Shown: piece after piece, positions 1 through 10,451 of the stretch
Layout of the letters: each line of letters begins with the position of its first letter
How positions within the stretch are numbered: position 1 is the stretch's first letter
Assembly (NCBI GenBank): GCA_900095095.1
Contig: FMBT01000079.1
Location: forward strand, 1-64,000
Origin: Fragilariopsis cylindrus CCMP1102
Taxonomy: Eukaryota > Bacillariophyta > Bacillariophyceae > Bacillariales > Bacillariaceae
DNA length: 64,000 bases
Direction of reading: 5' to 3'
The notes under the pieces: generated by a model
Databases searched by the model: none
Seen by the model: the letters and a program-made list of their open reading frames with translations, nothing else
What the model was told of the DNA's origin: nothing
Program-made: the position numbers and the translations under genes

Positions 1-22
1 ATGTTATATTTTTTATTATTTA

Positions 23-1063
23 TCAATCATTATCCCCTCTTTGACAATTACATTCATAATCATCATAGTATTGTTTGTAATAATCACATACATCACGTAA
101 TTCTTCTGCTGGTTCGATCTCACCTGAATACATCATCTGAAAAACAACGATGAAATATACTGCGGTAATAACAATACCAACAATCAGCCAAAATAGTTTT
201 GAAAATAATGCCTTCTTGAGATCGGCTGCAAAGACGATCATACCGACACAGAATCCTGCAACGACTCCACCTAAATGTGCAGCCCAATCTACGAAGGGTA
301 TGAATGAGAAAAGTAAAACGACTGTTACACTACACATCACTCCTGCACATTGTTCTTTACGAACTTGATGGCCAATTCTCTCTTGATCGGTTGATTCCCT
401 TTCACAACATCGACATAAAACTTCTGCTGCCTTTCCACCAAATAATCCCATTACAGCACCCGATGAACCAACACTAATAGCATCCGGCATTGCCACTACA
501 GACAATGCAGTTGATCCGACAGCTGAAACTAAATAAATAATTAACCAATTTGTACTACCCCATTCTCGTTCAAAAAATGCACCGGTATCAATTTGTACCA
601 GAACATTACAGAACAAATGAATAACACCAGCATGTAAAAATATAGGTGTAATAAGACGCCACCATTCATCGTCATCTAAAATCAATACCGTGTTCTTGGC
701 TCCCCATTCAGATAATGCATCTGGGTACGGTCCAATCATTGGATTAATATTCATCGGTGCTATACCACATTGAATCATCATAATTATTAATACTAACGTC
801 TGGACGATAGAAAAGAAATAACTACAATATCCATACTTTTGTTTCACAACATAAACTTCCTCCTCTTCATCGTCGTCGTTATCGTTATTATTGGGATGGG
901 ATAACGGATATTGTTTGTCGTCCGATTGCATAATACCATCACTTCTGTTGTTAGAGGCGTTCTGTATGGCGTCACCACCAGAGTTGTTCTGATTATACCA
1001 TCGTTGTGTCGCTCTGTTGTTAGCCTTGTCGTCTTCGTTATTGTATTGATGATAGGAAGACAT
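23..1063 (-). CDS. Rhomboid-family intramembrane serine protease
   Basis: 346 residues. The rhomboid core is clear: a W-R-L-I-T-P-I-F-L-H-A-G segment with the H-x-x-x-N pair (about His149/Asn153), the catalytic G-S-S-G motif with Ser201, and the partner His263 in D-W-A-A-H-L-G-G. Family members cleave membrane substrates inside the bilayer using this Ser-His dyad. The first 70 residues are a cytosolic-looking Asn/Asp/Glu-rich tail, then a first membrane segment at about 83-98. A further hydrophobic segment near the C-terminus (about 290-310) gives a 6+1 topology, as in eukaryotic secretase-type rhomboids. All catalytic residues are present, so it should be active. Substrate and compartment cannot be read from the sequence. 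It is divergently arranged with the RWD-domain gene to its right. Confidence 0.93.
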   Translation of the reverse strand: MSSYHQYNNEDDKANNRATQRWYNQNNSGGDAIQNASNNRSDGIMQSDDKQYPLSHPNNNDNDDDEEEEVYVVKQKYGYCSYFFSIVQTLVLIIMMIQCGIAPMNINPMIGPYPDALSEWGAKNTVLILDDDEWWRLITPIFLHAGVIHLFCNVLVQIDTGAFFEREWGSTNWLIIYLVSAVGSTALSVVAMPDAISVGSSGAVMGLFGGKAAEVLCRCCERESTDQERIGHQVRKEQCAGVMCSVTVVLLFSFIPFVDWAAHLGGVVAGFCVGMIVFAADLKKALFSKLFWLIVGIVITAVYFIVVFQMMYSGEIEPAEELRDVCDYYKQYYDDYECNCQRGDND

Positions 1064-1390
1064 GATATTGTTTGTACTGTTGTATTATTGCTCAAAATTA
1101 TGTACAGTATGTATTTAATCTTGTTCAAACTACCATACTTCCCATGACTGATTTACGACGACGACGACACGACTTGAAAAAAAGTTTTGTGATTTTTTTG
1201 ATTTTTGAAATTTTAATTCAAAAAAAATTTAGCGATCGAACAACCTCATTTTTTAATTGATGTAAAATTTAAAAAAAAACGCACATTATTTAAATATCCA
1301 CTTCCACCATCAACGTTATTTCAACAACTCGTAACGTTTATTTCCATTACAGTCTATTAACCTACCATTATTTATTTACTACACAACAAT

Positions 1391-1426
<36 letters not shown>

Positions 1427-1429
1427 AAA
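1064..1429. promoter_or_regulatory. Divergent intergenic promoter region with CAA microsatellite
   Basis: This 366-bp gap separates the 5' ends of the rhomboid gene (minus strand) and the RWD gene (plus strand), so it must hold both promoters. It contains A/T homopolymer tracts and ends in a (CAA)n tract at about 1382-1427, directly before the RWD start codon. I see no certain TATA box. Confidence 0.5.
1382..1427 (+). repeat. (CAA)n microsatellite in 5' UTR
   Basis: About fourteen near-perfect CAA units lie immediately upstream of the ATG at 1430. They are probably transcribed as 5' UTR. Confidence 0.85.
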
Positions 1430-2415
1430 ATGGCAGCAAGGAATAGCTGTACAAAGTTAACATGGGGAGATGCAAAGAATAAATGTGGTGTTGGTAAGAA
1501 CAAGGCTGGTAGTAAAATACAACAAAGAGAAACGCACGGGAAGCTTTTGGCAGCAAAAATTATTTCCAAGGGTGGTCCTGATACGGATACAAAAATAAAA
1601 AATCGACAGGCAGCAAAAACTGCAAAGAAAGATCAAAAATTACAGGAAGAACTTAATAGGCAACATGAAATCAAAAAAGAACAACAACGATTAGAAGATT
1701 TCGTTCGACCAAATGAAAAAGCTTTGGAAAAAATGAAGGAGATCGAACTAGACTTTCATCAACGAAATAACACAGCAACAACAACAGCAACAACAGCAAC
1801 AACTATATCAAAGATTGCACTACTACTAACAATCAAAACAACGACGATGATGATGATAGTGATGATAATGATGATCGACGGAATATACTGTGTGAATCGA
1901 AACACCTTCAATTGGACGAAGTCCTAGCATTACATGCCATCTATGACGATACGGAAACAATAAAAATTTCTGATGCATCCAACCTCGATGAATTACAAAT
2001 CAAATTAGACGATTGGCAAAATGATCCTGATCAAAAAATATTACAGCAGTCCGTGATTGATCATCCAATAATAATGTTTACAATGAAACGGAGTATGGAA
2101 GATGAGGAAGACGATGACAATGATTGGGTTGCTCATATACTAATAGATATTATGTACCAAAATGATTATCCATTAGAAGTTACACCACCAAAAATTCAAA
2201 TTACATGGTTTACATTAACGAAAAAATCTTTGATAACATCCTCAAACAAACCATTGGAAAGTCTTGGTGTACTAGATGAAATAAAATTAATCCAATCTAT
2301 GTCAGACTATGCTCAAGAATTTCTTCTTGGTATGCCTAGTGTGTATGAATTATTAGATACATGGTTAAGTGAACATTTGTTTGAATATATAGATTGTCCA
2401 AGTCGACAGAAGTAA
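1430..2415 (+). CDS. RWD-domain protein with basic N-terminal region (reading-frame break)
   Basis: The first part (1430 to about 1775) encodes a Lys/Arg-rich, probably helical stretch of about 115 residues. The second part (frame +1, about 1771-2415) encodes an Asn/Asp tract and then an RWD-type fold: L-A-L-H-A-I-Y-D-D, a Y-P-L-E-V-T-P-P strand-turn segment and a C-terminal helix ending in L-S-E-H-L-F-E. RWD domains bind proteins, for example in GCN2 and RWDD proteins. The two parts join only if one base is missing near the CAA/CAG repeat at 1765-1800, where the upstream frame runs into a non-coding-looking Thr/Met stretch. I found no GT-AG intron that fixes this. It is therefore an assembly indel or a real frameshift. 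The partner protein is unknown. Confidence 0.7.
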
Positions 2416-2874
2416 ATAACAATGAAAGACAATAATAACAATAAATAACTAAAAAGTAAAGTCAATCAAATCAATCAATCTAAATCATGTCTTTCAGGTT
2501 TTTTCCTTTCAATGATCCAATGCGCTCATTTTCCTCTTCTGTTAGATATAATATATTCAAAATCAGTCCATGCTATACTTTCATCGGAATGATTAAGGTG
2601 TACAATACTGTATGGCATAAAAGGATGGTCAGAGGAAACTGACTATTTTTATATTCGAATTTTTTGAAACATGAATCGGGGGAGATGGGAAGTCATGTTT
2701 CATTTTCCTCCATTTTTTACGATAGCCAGTAAAATAATTTAATACTGTAACCGCATTATTATTATCACGATATCACGATATCATCAATCGATCGCGACAA
2801 CAACAACACAAACTAAGATATAAAATATCCATTCAACATACATCAATAACTGCAGCTTCACATCCTTGACGACG
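2416..2874. other. Intergenic spacer
   Basis: 459 bp between two plus-strand genes: the 3' flank of the RWD gene and the promoter of the RRM gene. It contains A/T-rich sequence and a short direct repeat of a TATCACGA word near 2770. No gene or RNA recognised. Confidence 0.6.
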
Positions 2875-3669
2875 ATGACATCCGTAGCGAGTACAACTAG
2901 TGATCAAAGCATTATTGTTGCTTCTAAACGAGCTGTATATGTGGGTGGTACGTAATCATCATGCAAAATGCGCTAACAGCGAAAATACTGTGTCTATGTC
3001 CCGATGACGGAAAATCACGAAGATTACATCTCGTTTCGACTCACACTCACACTCACTCTTACTTGATTAATGGGGATTTTTTCGTATCGTTCCGTTTGTA
3101 TTCGTGGACTGTAAATGCAGGTATAGGTGATGATGTTTCGCCACAGGTTTTACGATCAGCCATGATCCCATTCGGAAACATCAAGTCTCTTGACATTCCG
3201 ATGGATTACAAGGTGGGGAAAACACGAGGGTTTGCTTTCGTTGAGTTTGAAGATCACGAGGATGGTAAGTCGATTTTTATTGCCGATCAATCGGATTTCA
3301 TTTTTCGTATATTTGAACCAAATTTTTCACATAGTGTCAAAAAGCATATCTCACTTTTGAACGACCATTTTTTCTGTTTCTACTTTCTCTTCAATATTGG
3401 ACGTAAACAATTAATTTCGTGTTCGTTTGTATCGTAAAATTATAGCTAGTGAATGTATTTTTAATATGGATGGATCAGATTTGAAGGGACGTACAATCAA
3501 GGTCAGTTTGGCACAACAGAATCAATTAAGCAAATTATCATCACAGAACGCTAAAGGGCAAGCGATTTGGAGTAGCGACGATTGGTTCCAACAACATGTT
3601 GTAGGAGATGAGGATACTAAACAAAAAGTAGACGAAGCGCAGCAAGATAAGAAAACACTGAAGGATTAA
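2875..3669 (+). CDS. RRM RNA-binding protein resembling the RRM of cyclophilin E (PPIE)
   Basis: Three exons: 2875-2947, 3121-3264 and 3446-3669, with introns GTACGT...CAG (2948-3120) and GTAAGT...TAG (3265-3445). Both junctions are phase 1 and restore one RRM. RNP2 is A-V-Y-V-G-G, RNP1 is R-G-F-A-F-V-E-F, and the linking D-I-P-M-D-Y segment and the G-R-T-I-K-V-S-L strand closely match the PPIE/Cyp33 RRM. Unlike PPIE, no cyclophilin domain follows. After the RRM there are only about 45 polar residues, with a W-S-S-D-D-W motif. PPIE family members act in spliceosomal and chromatin complexes, so a splicing role is an inference. The start is the first ATG, eight codons after which the protein becomes Ser/Thr-rich before strand 1. 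Confidence 0.85.
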
Positions 3670-4189
3670 AAATATCATATATGTCTACCGGTTGTCTGAA
3701 AATATCGAATATGATGGTGGGATATTAAAAAAGATTGATATATCATGATTTGGTCAAGTCGTATGCGGGGGAACAAAAGTAATAGTCTATGCAACATAGA
3801 TGCAGGTAGATTGAAACATGAGTGTCGAAATCGGGAGCTCGACTGTCTCTACCCATGATACTATCGTCAATAGCATTGAACAGTTTAAGGCGATGATCAT
3901 TTAAAAAGTCGCGTATGCTTCTTATATGCATACAAGTATTTGCGAGTGATCTTGGCTTAACAAAATTCTGATGTTTGCTGGGAAAAGTAGAAAAGACAAT
4001 TTGAATATAAAACGTTTTTTCTTTGTAAAATGAATAGTACATATCTTGCAAATTTTTCTCTGAAAGATGAATTCCAAGAAAGAATATTATTAACGTATTA
4101 TAGTCAATACTTTATTCATGATGCACGCGTAGCTACTGTACTAAATATTAAATGATTTACTATCATTACAATTTTCGATTAGGCGCGAG
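3670..4189. other. Intergenic spacer between convergent genes
   Basis: 520 bp between the 3' ends of the RRM gene (plus) and the folate-cyclo-ligase-like gene (minus). A 102-codon open frame on the minus strand (3743-4051) has no recognisable domain and no neighbouring exon signals, so I do not call it a gene. Confidence 0.55.
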
Positions 4190-5383
4190 TTATTTTGCTG
4201 CCGGTCTTTGAGGTTGCCGTTGTTTCTTCCCACTTTTATTGTTGCCGCTATTTTTCTTCTTAGAATTACGGGCAGCTAAAGGCGGAAGGAGTTCTTCCGG
4301 TCCAGACGGTAATCCTTCTCCTAGCTTTTCTTCTGTCTCTTCTTTCAACTGTCGAAGGACACGTATTGCTGCAAGTTTTTGAGGAGACAACAAATTCCAA
4401 TAGATACCAGAAGGTTTGGGTAAACGATTAGAAACGTGTATGGTACGGGTTGGAGTAACAATAATATCAACTGGAACGTCATGTTTGGTTAGAGCCCATC
4501 CCTCTGGCATATCATCTTCGTCTTCGATAACTTGACAATCGTGGACTGTTGTTACTACCAGACAAGTTTCTGCATTCAAATTTCCTTGTGCAGATAGAAT
4601 CCCCCATTCCAATTCAGCAAAGCCTTCTCCCTTCCCCACACGAGCTCCAGTTCGAGGACAAACAGCTGTACTTCCAACAACAACCAAATCAACTTTGTAT
4701 TCCTCATTCAAAGTAATTGGTGTTCCATACTTCACAACTCCCTTGCTATTGGTGCATTGTTCAATTTCAACTAAAGAGGGTAACTCTTTCATTTGAATAG
4801 TCGAAAAGAATCCTGTTCGTAATCGTGGTTGGGGTGTCAAAAGGGTTTTCCCTTGCTCTAATACGAAATGACGAACTGGGCGTTGTGGCGTGTCAGGATT
4901 CACTTTTACTATACTTGCTGATTGAAATTCAGGAAGTTGAATTAATCTTTTCGCTGCTAAGTCCGCACCGACAAAGTTTGGGATACGATGATGTACCGGT
5001 CGAGGAAATCGAGCAATGTCATTCTCTTCCATGTAATCCCAAATACGTTTTCGTAACGTCCATTTCCATGGTGATCGAAGTTGCTGTTGTTGTTTGTCAT
5101 TATTATTACTTATGTCACTGCTATCACCTTTTTTGTTTAATTCGATATCGGCCACAGCTTTCATTGCATCCATAGCTTTCGCATCTTTGGCCAATCGATC
5201 TTTTTCATAAGATTCTTCGTCAAAGATCTTCCCACCGTCAATAGGTGACATCCTGCTCGGCTTTCTAACTTCTCTTGCTCGAAATCCAGTCTGTTGAACA
5301 AAACAATGAACTAAAGACACATTGACTTGCGCCAGTGTCAGAAGGTTGATTGTTACTAATATTAGCACTACAATTATCTCCAT
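4190..5383 (-). CDS. MTHFSD: 5-formyltetrahydrofolate cyclo-ligase-like protein (MTHFSD type)
   Basis: The central and C-terminal part matches the 5-FTHF cyclo-ligase family in its MTHFSD branch. It has an I-P-N-F-V-G-A-D-x-A-A segment, then the V-D-L-V-V-V-G-S-T-A-V strand and the R-V-G-K-G-E-G-F-A-E-L-E-W nucleotide/substrate loop, followed by V-T-P-T-R-T-I. Classic cyclo-ligases convert 5-formyl-THF to 5,10-methenyl-THF using ATP. MTHFSD homologues are only predicted to do so, and some carry an RNA-binding tail. Here the tail is a Lys/Asn/Gln-rich basic segment without an RRM. I chose the Met at 5383 because it is followed directly by a strong hydrophobic signal-like segment and a Cys-Phe junction that could be a plastid-type presequence. 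An upstream in-frame ATG at 5452 would add 23 polar residues. Confidence 0.85.
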   Translation of the reverse strand: MEIIVVLILVTINLLTLAQVNVSLVHCFVQQTGFRAREVRKPSRMSPIDGGKIFDEESYEKDRLAKDAKAMDAMKAVADIELNKKGDSSDISNNNDKQQQQLRSPWKWTLRKRIWDYMEENDIARFPRPVHHRIPNFVGADLAAKRLIQLPEFQSASIVKVNPDTPQRPVRHFVLEQGKTLLTPQPRLRTGFFSTIQMKELPSLVEIEQCTNSKGVVKYGTPITLNEEYKVDLVVVGSTAVCPRTGARVGKGEGFAELEWGILSAQGNLNAETCLVVTTVHDCQVIEDEDDMPEGWALTKHDVPVDIIVTPTRTIHVSNRLPKPSGIYWNLLSPQKLAAIRVLRQLKEETEEKLGEGLPSGPEELLPPLAARNSKKKNSGNNKSGKKQRQPQRPAAK

Positions 5384-5811
5384 TTTTTTCCTATCGATGA
5401 TATGTTTATGATTATTATAACAACGTTTCAACGAAGGTGACGAAGTAAGCAATACAGTAAGTACAGTCAGTAGAGGCCTAGAAATTGCGAAAAGATATAA
5501 AAACTATCAATCACGAATTCGATTCATTCACTACTGAGTTTCGCGCCAAAAGCACCGAAACATCAAATTTTAAATCGTTTTAATTTCTTCAGGTAAGGAA
5601 GTGGAAGGCCAGGATTGGATATTAGTCAGATAGATTATTTGATTGGATTCAAGGAGGCCATGGTGGCGGCTGCCTGTTATCAGCCAGGTTCATTCTCATC
5701 ATCGAGGAACGCTAGTATAGGTGAGATCATGCTGCGACTTGAGAATGTTGGTTACAACAGTGTAAACTACATAGACGGTTTAAAGATCGAATTGTTATTA
5801 AAACATATTAG
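5384..5811. other. Intergenic region with E2F-like site
   Basis: 5' flank of the MTHFSD-like gene and 3' flank of the sulfotransferase gene, both on the minus strand. A 66-codon plus-strand open frame at 5615-5815 has no recognisable domain and is not called. Confidence 0.5.
5539..5550. promoter_or_regulatory. E2F/DP-like motif TTTCGCGCCAAA
   Basis: Exact match to the E2F consensus TTTSSCGC extended on both sides. It lies about 160 bp upstream of the MTHFSD-like start. A role in S-phase expression would be an inference. Confidence 0.35.
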
Positions 5812-7302
5812 CTAGTTGTCGTAACTATAGTAATGATTTGTTCCGTATTCGATAATCCGTTGAGCGTGTTTTGTATATACCTTTATGCATAACTCTGGTA
5901 TACCATCAGGTAAATTTTCATAACACGCATAATCGAAAGCATGTAAAATGCATAAAGAACGAGCGATTGGACCACCTTCCTCCCAAACATCCTTCGCAGC
6001 TTTGTATAGTTGTAATCTATCCTTGGAACTTCTATGTTGTCCCTGTATTGTCATTTTTGGTATGTGATCTATCGGTGGTGCGCCGGGACACGTCGATGAG
6101 ATAAAGGCAGGCCATGTTGATGTTATATTTTCGAGTGATGGAATATATCCAGTCAATGATAAATTGTACTTGGCCAAGACAGCTAATATTCTACTCATGG
6201 AGAAGAAATGTGAATACATGTAATGCTTTGAGAATGCTTCCTCTTCTTGTAATAAATCTTCTACGAATGCAGAAAATCGTCGACGACGAATAGTTGAACT
6301 CGAATTGCTATATGGAACAGCGGTATGGTATGGTGCCAAGTGTTCATTCTTCATATTATATTCACTTGTCCCATTATTGTATTCACCTAGTATTCGAACC
6401 TCCACTTCATTGAATCCAGATAAAAAGTGTGATATCGGATCACGGATTACGGTATATATACACGGTGGTGCTATATTATTTGTATTTTTATTTGTCGTAG
6501 CTACTTTAGAGTTATATGTATACGTACCATCGGTGATGTTTTTTGTATATAGATAATTACCAAGTGCTTGCCATAATGGCATTTCTGGTATGTATGTACC
6601 ATTGTGATGACGTTGACGTTGCTTATTCAACCATAATTTCTTTTCCATCCAACGGATTTGATTATTACCACATTTCCATATCCGTGCATATACTGTTGTT
6701 AAATTAGGATTAGTAGCATCACGATGATATATAGATGTTCCAAAATCACCCACAAAGAAATTTGTTAATGTATTTGTTGGTCCACCACCACCATCGTTAC
6801 TTCGAAATGTTTTATTTACAAACTTCTCTTGGAAGACTTCCTCTCTTGCTAAAGCAAATAATGTACGTGCTAACATTAGATTTGATGAACCTTTTCCACA
6901 TAATACATGCCGGAGAGTAGGCCACACCTTACTGTAAAATTCGTCTTCGTCTTCGTTGTTACTGTTGTTGTATTTGTATTCTCCTCCTTCTTCTTCTAAC
7001 TTATTATCGTCGTTTGAATTAATAATGTCAATATTTTCAGTATTATCATTATTTGTTTGGTTCGTCAGTAAATCCACCAATGACACATTACTGCAACCGT
7101 AGTTGTTTTTAGCAGGAAGATAATCACTGATTGAAACTTTCCTCGTAAATATAACGAGTCTAATTAACGAGAAAGCAACCAGTATAAGTATGAGGAATCT
7201 ATTGATGATGAAGAAACAACGACAAGACCTGATGTGTGCAAGTTGCTGTTTATTATTGCTATTGTTTTCTATCGTCGTCACTGATGAGCTTCGAAAAGCC
7301 AT
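5812..7302 (-). CDS. Type II membrane carbohydrate sulfotransferase-like protein
   Basis: 496 residues from the chosen Met. The protein has a short basic cytosolic tail, one hydrophobic anchor at about residues 32-50, an acidic Asn-rich stem and a lumenal catalytic region. The 5' PAPS-loop position reads R-I-W-K-C-G-N-N-Q, and the 3'-phosphate site reads V-I-R-D-P-I-S-H-F-L-S-G-F, the typical R-D-P-x(5)-S arrangement of sulfotransferases. Several N-x-S/T sites fit Golgi passage. Diatoms and other stramenopiles have many such genes for polysaccharide sulfation, but the acceptor here is unknown. The Met at 7302 was chosen over an upstream in-frame ATG (7434) because it places the membrane anchor near the N-terminus. 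Confidence 0.75.
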   Translation of the reverse strand: MAFRSSSVTTIENNSNNKQQLAHIRSCRCFFIINRFLILILVAFSLIRLVIFTRKVSISDYLPAKNNYGCSNVSLVDLLTNQTNNDNTENIDIINSNDDNKLEEEGGEYKYNNSNNEDEDEFYSKVWPTLRHVLCGKGSSNLMLARTLFALAREEVFQEKFVNKTFRSNDGGGGPTNTLTNFFVGDFGTSIYHRDATNPNLTTVYARIWKCGNNQIRWMEKKLWLNKQRQRHHNGTYIPEMPLWQALGNYLYTKNITDGTYTYNSKVATTNKNTNNIAPPCIYTVIRDPISHFLSGFNEVEVRILGEYNNGTSEYNMKNEHLAPYHTAVPYSNSSSTIRRRRFSAFVEDLLQEEEAFSKHYMYSHFFSMSRILAVLAKYNLSLTGYIPSLENITSTWPAFISSTCPGAPPIDHIPKMTIQGQHRSSKDRLQLYKAAKDVWEEGGPIARSLCILHAFDYACYENLPDGIPELCIKVYTKHAQRIIEYGTNHYYSYDN

Positions 7303-7866
7303 GATGGATGGATGATTGGATGCCGCTACTTGTGTCTTGATCGCATTCAAACAATAATACCAGGTAAAAAGAATGTTGTGGGTTATTATGATATCGGTAC
7401 AGTATGTTAGAGTGAATTCTACTTGTATGAACAATTGAATTTCGAATGGGTCGTCGAAGATCGAATATCATTATTTTTGTGTGATGAAAAATTTGAAGGA
7501 ATTTAAAGAATGTTTGTGATTTGAATTATTGATTTCTCGCTTGCTGTAGATAAAGGTTGCACGCGCGCAGGGACAAAAGCGCGTCGATATTAACCGCATC
7601 GCAACAAGAATGTCTGCTCTTTGTCAGGCATACAGTAAAACATTAAGACTGTTAAACTCGTGCGTGAAAGGATTGTGAACCGAAACGGCTAGAAAAGTAA
7701 AGAATAAACACTGCATGCATACAGCATAGTAAACACTACTTCAAGTACATCATCGAAACCAATTGAGCTAAATAAGCATTTTAACACACAACAAACGGAA
7801 GATCATCAATACTGTCTGTACGACCAACTAACGAGATCATCGCCAACGTTAAATAATAGGATTTAA
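7303..7866. promoter_or_regulatory. Divergent intergenic region
   Basis: Separates the 5' ends of the sulfotransferase (minus) and TLDc (plus) genes. It contains a short CpG-rich patch with CGCGCG words near 7560-7590 in otherwise A/T-rich DNA. No other feature is visible. Confidence 0.45.
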
Positions 7867-9396
7867 ATGCCATTAGATTTTACCCTTCAATACATTACGT
7901 GTTCGTCGTTAGAGTGCGTGTCAGAGCTAGAGCCAGAGCCATCCAATCATAATCAGCAACAACAACTACAGCTAGTTGTACCGACGACAATAATAATGTC
8001 GTCAACAGAGCAGCATCAGGAACGATCAGCATTTCAAGATCATGAGGAGAACAACAACAACAACAACAAGATGGTTTTATTGCTAGTGGTCTATCTTGGT
8101 TTGATAAACAACGCGAAAAAAAACGCCGAGAACATTTAAAAATTCAAGCCGAAAAACAATTACAAAAAATTAAAGATGCATCATCATTATTAGCAGCAGC
8201 AGCAGCAGACAACAGTATAGCTAGTGGTAATAGTGGTGGTGATGATGATGATGATAACATTTCATCGTCGTCATTATCACATCATCATCAAGGTCATAAT
8301 AATAATAATCATAATCGCACCCCCACTCCTCAACCCATTGGATTGTCTGCTAATAGAAGTAAAAGTATCGGTAGTACTGCGAGTGTTGACAGTGCAGATA
8401 TATCATGTTCGAAGAGTGGAGAAGGTGCGTCAGGAAAATTTGATTTGAACGACGTCGTCACACTTGTTGCCAATAATAATAAGAATAATAACAACAACAA
8501 CAATAACGAAAATTACAATATAAATGACAGTAACAATAACAATAACAATAATAATAATAGTAATGATAACGAGGATGATCAAGAGGAAATAATACCCCCA
8601 GTTCGAGTAACATATGTTGATGGTGATGAGGATAGTCCATATATCTTAAATACAGATCAGATGAATTCTATTGCAAAAGATGTATTACCAGAAACTGTTA
8701 TGTATTGTCGATGGAGACGTTTATATAGTTTAAACCGTGACGGTGATTCCTTTGATGGTTGTTTACGGATTATTGGTACATCGAAACGTACATTAATGGT
8801 GGTTAAAACAACACGGGGTGAAATTTTTGGTGGTTATGCGGATGCACCATGGCATTCTCGTCAATCTCATGCAACAGCAAAATTTTATGGTAGTGCATCA
8901 TCTTGTTTATTTTCATTTCCTTCATCATTATCTACACCATCATCGTTATCATTACCGTCTACTGCTACAAAATCAATAGACGGAAACAACAACGGCGAGC
9001 ACCGATCGACGCCATCTTCATCTTTATCCTCATCATCATCTATCCTAGACGTATATCGTTGGACGGGGTAAGTTTATTATATCTTCAATTTCTCTGTTCC
9101 TTTTTCCCTCTCTCTTCATCATCTCATTGAATTTTTCTATCTCTATCTTAATACATGTATATTATATGTATATCTATAGTAAGAATCGTTATATACAGGT
9201 CTGTGATGTATCAACAAAATTACTTGCATTTGGTGGTGGCGGAGATAAAGGTGCATTCGGATTGTGTCTACAGGAAGACTTTCAACGTGGTACAACCGGT
9301 CATTGTGATACATTCGATAATGAACCTCTATGTAGAGAAGGTAATTTTGATGTTGTGGATGTAGAATTTTGGGAATTCTTAACTGGTGTCTTCTAA
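7867..9396 (+). CDS. TLDc-domain protein
   Basis: The C-terminal half is a TLDc domain: L-N-R-D-G-D-S-F-D-G-C-L-R, T-L-M-V-V-K-T, G-E-I-F-G-G-Y-A-D-A-P-W, then F-G-G-G-G-D-K-G-A-F-G-L and a terminal F-D-V-V-D-V-E-F-W-E-F. TLDc proteins (OXR1/TBC1D24 class) bind V-ATPase and protect against oxidative stress. A 112-nt intron (9068-9179, GTAAGT...TAG) splits the domain in phase 2 and splices cleanly to W-T-G-K-N-R-Y. The N-terminal half has a basic helix (W-F-D-K-Q-R-E-K-K-R-R-E-H) and long Asn, Ala and Asp/Ser tracts. Between the start region (7867 or Met at 7996) and the rest there is a one-base frame change at the CAA tract near 8043-8070, so the exact N-terminus is unsure. Confidence 0.82.
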
Positions 9397-10119
9397 TAAA
9401 AGAAATTAAACCAATTATGAATAATAATAGTAATAAAAATGATTTTTAATTTATGTTAAGATGATAAAAATAACTATTTATAATAGACAAATAGTGAAAG
9501 GAAGAAAGAATTGTGATCTTCATTTATTTTTCAACAACACAACAAGAGAGAGAGAGAGAGAGAGAGATAAGCATCCTAAATCATGTATAAACTTATCTTC
9601 ACAACCCTCGCACCACCAATTAATAATAGCTTTCGTTTCAGTTTTATCTTAAAAACGCTTTTGTAATTTTCTCCTATTACTACTAAAAATATTTTAAACT
9701 TTTTATACTTAAGTAAAAAAAATTATAATATTTATTATTATTCATTTCGTTCAATATTTTGATAAGCCTTATGTCCCCATTTCGGCGAAATGCCCTTATT
9801 TGATCGCGCAGCAATAATAAAACTTATAAAAAATTTAAAAACTCTCATTCTTTAAATTCATTTAGCTATTCTACTAGTATTCCTTTGCAGCAATATTTAT
9901 TTATACCGGGCGCTCTATTACAACAAAAAAGCACGACAAGATAAATATAAAGATCGAAAAAGATTTTGCACACCCCCATACCCACACCCATAACACAACC
10001 AAGAATAACCAAATAGTTCTCAAGCAAATAGCCTTACGGTAGATACTGTAAATAATCCATAATCTCAATACATCGGCAATCGAAAGTCTCAGGAAAGTTA
10101 AGGTCACCACGACACCACG
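9397..10119. other. Intergenic spacer with (GA)n tract
   Basis: 723 bp between plus-strand genes, holding a (GA)n microsatellite at 9545-9567 and long A/T runs. A 69-codon minus-strand frame at 9901-10110 has no recognisable features and is not called. Confidence 0.6.
9545..9567. repeat. (AG)n microsatellite
   Basis: About eleven uninterrupted AG units, visible directly. Confidence 0.9.
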
Positions 10120-10417
10120 ATGAAGAAGGCACGACAGCCTTCATTTCTTGTGACTGGATCATTGTCTCGCGGCAGCAATATTAGATCACGACATCATGAT
10201 GGACGACGACGACGACGACGATTAGCAACGAACCGCGTCATAATCCTTTGTTTTGGAACTACGTTTGCTGTTGCAATTTGGTTCGCATGTGGAATGTATC
10301 AAAAGATTCTTTCAAACACAGCAGGATCGACTTTAGACCAAGTGCGGGATGTGACAAAGAACGTACAGCTGCTATATAATAATCATACGATCGACGCGAA
10401 TAATAACATTGATAGAG

Positions 10418-10451
<34 letters not shown>

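Noticed and set aside
3743-4051. 102-codon open frame on the minus strand
   Set aside because: No recognisable domain, odd composition for this genome, and it lies in the spacer between two convergent genes without splice or start context.
5615-5815. 66-codon open frame on the plus strand
   Set aside because: No domain and no homology I can name; it ends overlapping the 3' end of the sulfotransferase gene. Could be real but nothing supports it.
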